Shown in pieces: positions 6,456 to 8,226 of a stretch of DNA of 8,226 nucleotides. Within the stretch, counting starts at the first letter, position 1. Each line of letters opens with the position of its first letter. The notes beneath the pieces are model-generated. The model did not search any database. It was not told the DNA's origin and worked only from the letters and a program-made list of their open reading frames with translations. Origin of the DNA: Flavobacteriales bacterium UBA3364. Lineage in GTDB: Bacteria > Bacteroidota > Bacteroidia > Flavobacteriales_F > PHOS-HE28. Where the stretch lies: NCBI GenBank assembly GCA_002360495.1, contig DEQO01000187.1, positions 1 through 8,226 of the forward strand, written 5' to 3'. The translations under genes and the position numbers were made by a program.

Positions 6456-8226
6456 CTACTGCTTTACCAGCGCACCACTTGCGATCACGTGCATATCTGC
6501 CGAGACCATCTTGTAGTGATAGAGGCCGGGTCGGACCGGCGCCAGGTCGATCGTCCGACCGGACTCCCCTGAAGGCACAGAAAGCACTTCCCTGCCCATG
6601 ACGTCGAATATATGCAGTTCCACCGCATGTGGGAAGGCAGGTAGTATGAGGCGATCGTGGCAGGGATTCGGGAATGGCGCGTTCGTCGCGTTGTCGGGCG
6701 TTGCCACCACGGTGGTGGTACATCCATCGATCAATGACCGGCCATCGAGCCCCCAAGAAGGGTTGTTCGGGAGACAGAGATAATCCAGGATGGTCGGGAC
6801 GACATCGGCCTGCGTGGGCGTGAGGGAGAGGTCCGTGGTGACCATGGGCACGGCGTTGGCCATCCATGTCGCATCAACGGCGTTGGCCCCGCTATGGAAC
6901 TGGGCATCTTCCTGGAAGGTCACCGTATTCGTAAAGGTTCCGCCGACACCTTCCTGCATGGGCCATTCACCGATGAGGAAGGCGATGTCGGGGTGCTCGG
7001 CGGTCAGCATTTTGCCGCTCCAGGACGAGACCGTGTTGATGTCGAGTGCCTTCCGCCAGATGCGCACATCGCAGAGGGTGCCGGTAAGTGGGATACCGTA
7101 GGTGGTCGTTCCATCCTGCCCGAAGCACATCGGGTACGGGGTGTTCACGTCACCGATCAGCGACATGTCCACCGAAGCCATCAGCAGACCATCCTGGAAT
7201 ATGCGCGCCTCACCGTCACGGTCACAGGTCACCGCCAAGTGGTGCCATTGATCGTCGTTGATGGGTCGGCCATTCAGGTCGATACGGTCCGTCCCGTCGC
7301 CGAGGTTGAATTTCCAGGTGTGCCCCGTGCCCGTGGTGCTCAGAACGAAACCCGCATTGTTGCCACTATCCCAGTCCTTGTTGCCCACGAAGACGGGATC
7401 ACCGCTCCAGCTGGACGGCATCTTCACATTGCATTCGATGGAGAGATCGTCCGTACTGCCGAACTGGTAGAAGAGGTCGTTGGTGGTGCGCACGTAGTTG
7501 TTCGCGCCGAAGGATATGCTCGTTGGGATCTGCAGGATGTCGTAGGTCGCCGACCGTTGTTCCATAGCGACTCCTGGACCGTTGGCGATGATGAAGATCC
7601 GCTGCTCATCGAACGAATTCCCACCATGTCCGCTGGCGTTGCCGCCATGATCGGTGGTCACCATCACGAGCCATTGTTCATCGGATGGCCTAGCCGCCAC
7701 GGCCTCCAATATGGGTCCGATCTGTTGGTCCACGGTCTCGATCGCTAAGAGGTACTCGGGATGGTCGGGCAGAAAGCCGTGTGCGTGACCTGTATGGTCC
7801 ACGTCATCGAACTGGAGGAAGATCACATCGGGATCCCCGCTCTCCAAAAGCTCCACGGCGGCGTCGGCCACAAGTTGGTCGGTGGCGAGGTTCAATACCT
7901 CATCCGCACCGGTGGTGATCTCCGTATTGATCGGCGACCAATGCACAATGCTGTGCAGGTCCAAGGACGCATCCAGCAGTGAAAGGCGTTGGAAGAAATG
8001 GGGCCACGCCACGAATTGCGCGTTGGTGAAGCTGTTGTCCACGACCTTGTGCTTCTGCTCCCATACCCCAGTGAGCATGGTGCTCCAACCTGTGCCGCTC
8101 CACGTGGGAGGATGTGTATTGGCCTCGAAGGTGCTGAAGCCGGTGGCAGCGAGTCCTTGCAAGTTGGGCGCGTTCGCGGCCAGAAGCGCATCGCCCCGGC
8201 AACCATCGATGCCGATGACGAGGACC
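6456..8226 (-). CDS. T9SS-secreted alkaline-phosphatase-superfamily phosphodiesterase with inserted LamG domain, N-terminus cut by window edge
   Basis: 589 residues are visible; the frame is open to the right edge, so the signal peptide and true start lie outside. VLVIGIDGCRGDAL (1-14) carries the first metal Asp (D7). HPPTWSGTGWSTMLTG (about 38-53) is the nucleophile loop of type I phosphodiesterase/nucleotide pyrophosphatase-like enzymes; the nucleophile is a Thr or Ser here, uncertain which. DDVDHTGH (140-147), TDHGG (191-195) and GHGG (199-202) supply the other metal ligands. A LamG/concanavalin-like jelly-roll follows (about 240-420: SFGANNYV, DQWHHLAVT, DVRIWRKAL). Then the phosphatase fold resumes with DVVPTILDYL and WGLDGRSLI (about 474-499). 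A T9SS sorting domain ends the protein (about 518-589, FPNPCHDRL to ALVKQ). The role is probably extracellular hydrolysis of phosphate diesters or monoesters, with LamG binding glycan or matrix (inference). Substrate unknown. Confidence 0.88.
   Translation of the reverse strand, partial: VLVIGIDGCRGDALLAANAPNLQGLAATGFSTFEANTHPPTWSGTGWSTMLTGVWEQKHKVVDNSFTNAQFVAWPHFFQRLSLLDASLDLHSIVHWSPINTEITTGADEVLNLATDQLVADAAVELLESGDPDVIFLQFDDVDHTGHAHGFLPDHPEYLLAIETVDQQIGPILEAVAARPSDEQWLVMVTTDHGGNASGHGGNSFDEQRIFIIANGPGVAMEQRSATYDILQIPTSISFGANNYVRTTNDLFYQFGSTDDLSIECNVKMPSSWSGDPVFVGNKDWDSGNNAGFVLSTTGTGHTWKFNLGDGTDRIDLNGRPINDDQWHHLAVTCDRDGEARIFQDGLLMASVDMSLIGDVNTPYPMCFGQDGTTTYGIPLTGTLCDVRIWRKALDINTVSSWSGKMLTAEHPDIAFLIGEWPMQEGVGGTFTNTVTFQEDAQFHSGANAVDATWMANAVPMVTTDLSLTPTQADVVPTILDYLCLPNNPSWGLDGRSLIDGCTTTVVATPDNATNAPFPNPCHDRLILPAFPHAVELHIFDVMGREVLSVPSGESGRTIDLAPVRPGLYHYKMVSADMHVIASGALVKQ

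Noticed and set aside
6894..7748. Plus-strand 284-codon frame opposite the phosphodiesterase
   Set aside because: It is a shadow of the minus-strand gene, which has metal-binding motifs, a LamG domain and a T9SS tail. The plus-strand translation shows nothing recognisable.
1..8226. Defence island, CRISPR, prophage, integrative element or biosynthetic cluster
   Set aside because: I looked on both strands for spaced repeats, transposase or integrase motifs, terminal inverted repeats, tRNA-like ends and defence domains, and saw none.

Overview
The window looks like chromosomal DNA of a GC-rich, uncultivated-type member of the Bacteroidota, most likely Flavobacteriales-like. The reasons are: SprB-type repeats (GGxPPYxYxW), the SYDPNDK...YTxRFQNTGT domain typical of the phylum, C-terminal type IX secretion (T9SS) sorting domains on two surface proteins, a short Bacteroidota-type Ppx/GppA phosphatase, and few Shine-Dalgarno sequences. 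No RNA gene, CRISPR array, transposase, phage gene or recognisable defence system is visible.

Layout. Bases 1-1688 (minus) hold a large secreted surface protein cut by the left edge. A gap of about 430 bp follows; it may carry a 57-codon relic of a third related gene (1911-2084, minus). Bases 2118-4266 (minus) hold a colinear paralogue of the first protein, complete with T9SS tail but broken by a +1 frameshift in a 7-base homopolymer (3877-3883). A short divergent intergenic region follows, then a Ppx/GppA exopolyphosphatase (4373-5341, plus). After a gap of about 210 bp come two tandem membrane-protein genes (5551-6126 and 6146-6451, plus). The second is an N-terminally truncated paralogue of the first. 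Four bases beyond its stop, the convergent gene at 6456-8226 (minus, cut by the right edge) encodes a secreted alkaline-phosphatase-superfamily phosphodiesterase with a LamG jelly-roll inserted into the catalytic domain and a T9SS tail.

How the parts relate. At least two of the proteins are T9SS cargo: the paralogue at 2118-4266 and the phosphodiesterase. The left-edge paralogue should be a third once its C-terminus is seen. They point to surface adhesion or matrix functions and extracellular phosphate-ester hydrolysis. The exopolyphosphatase is cytosolic phosphate metabolism. A shared phosphate theme with the secreted phosphodiesterase is tempting, but nothing in the layout links them as an operon. 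I see no convincing novel multi-gene system. The points worth checking are the homopolymer frameshift, a near-identical 116-bp block shared by the two otherwise diverged paralogues (apparent gene conversion), the LamG insertion, and the truncated tandem membrane gene.
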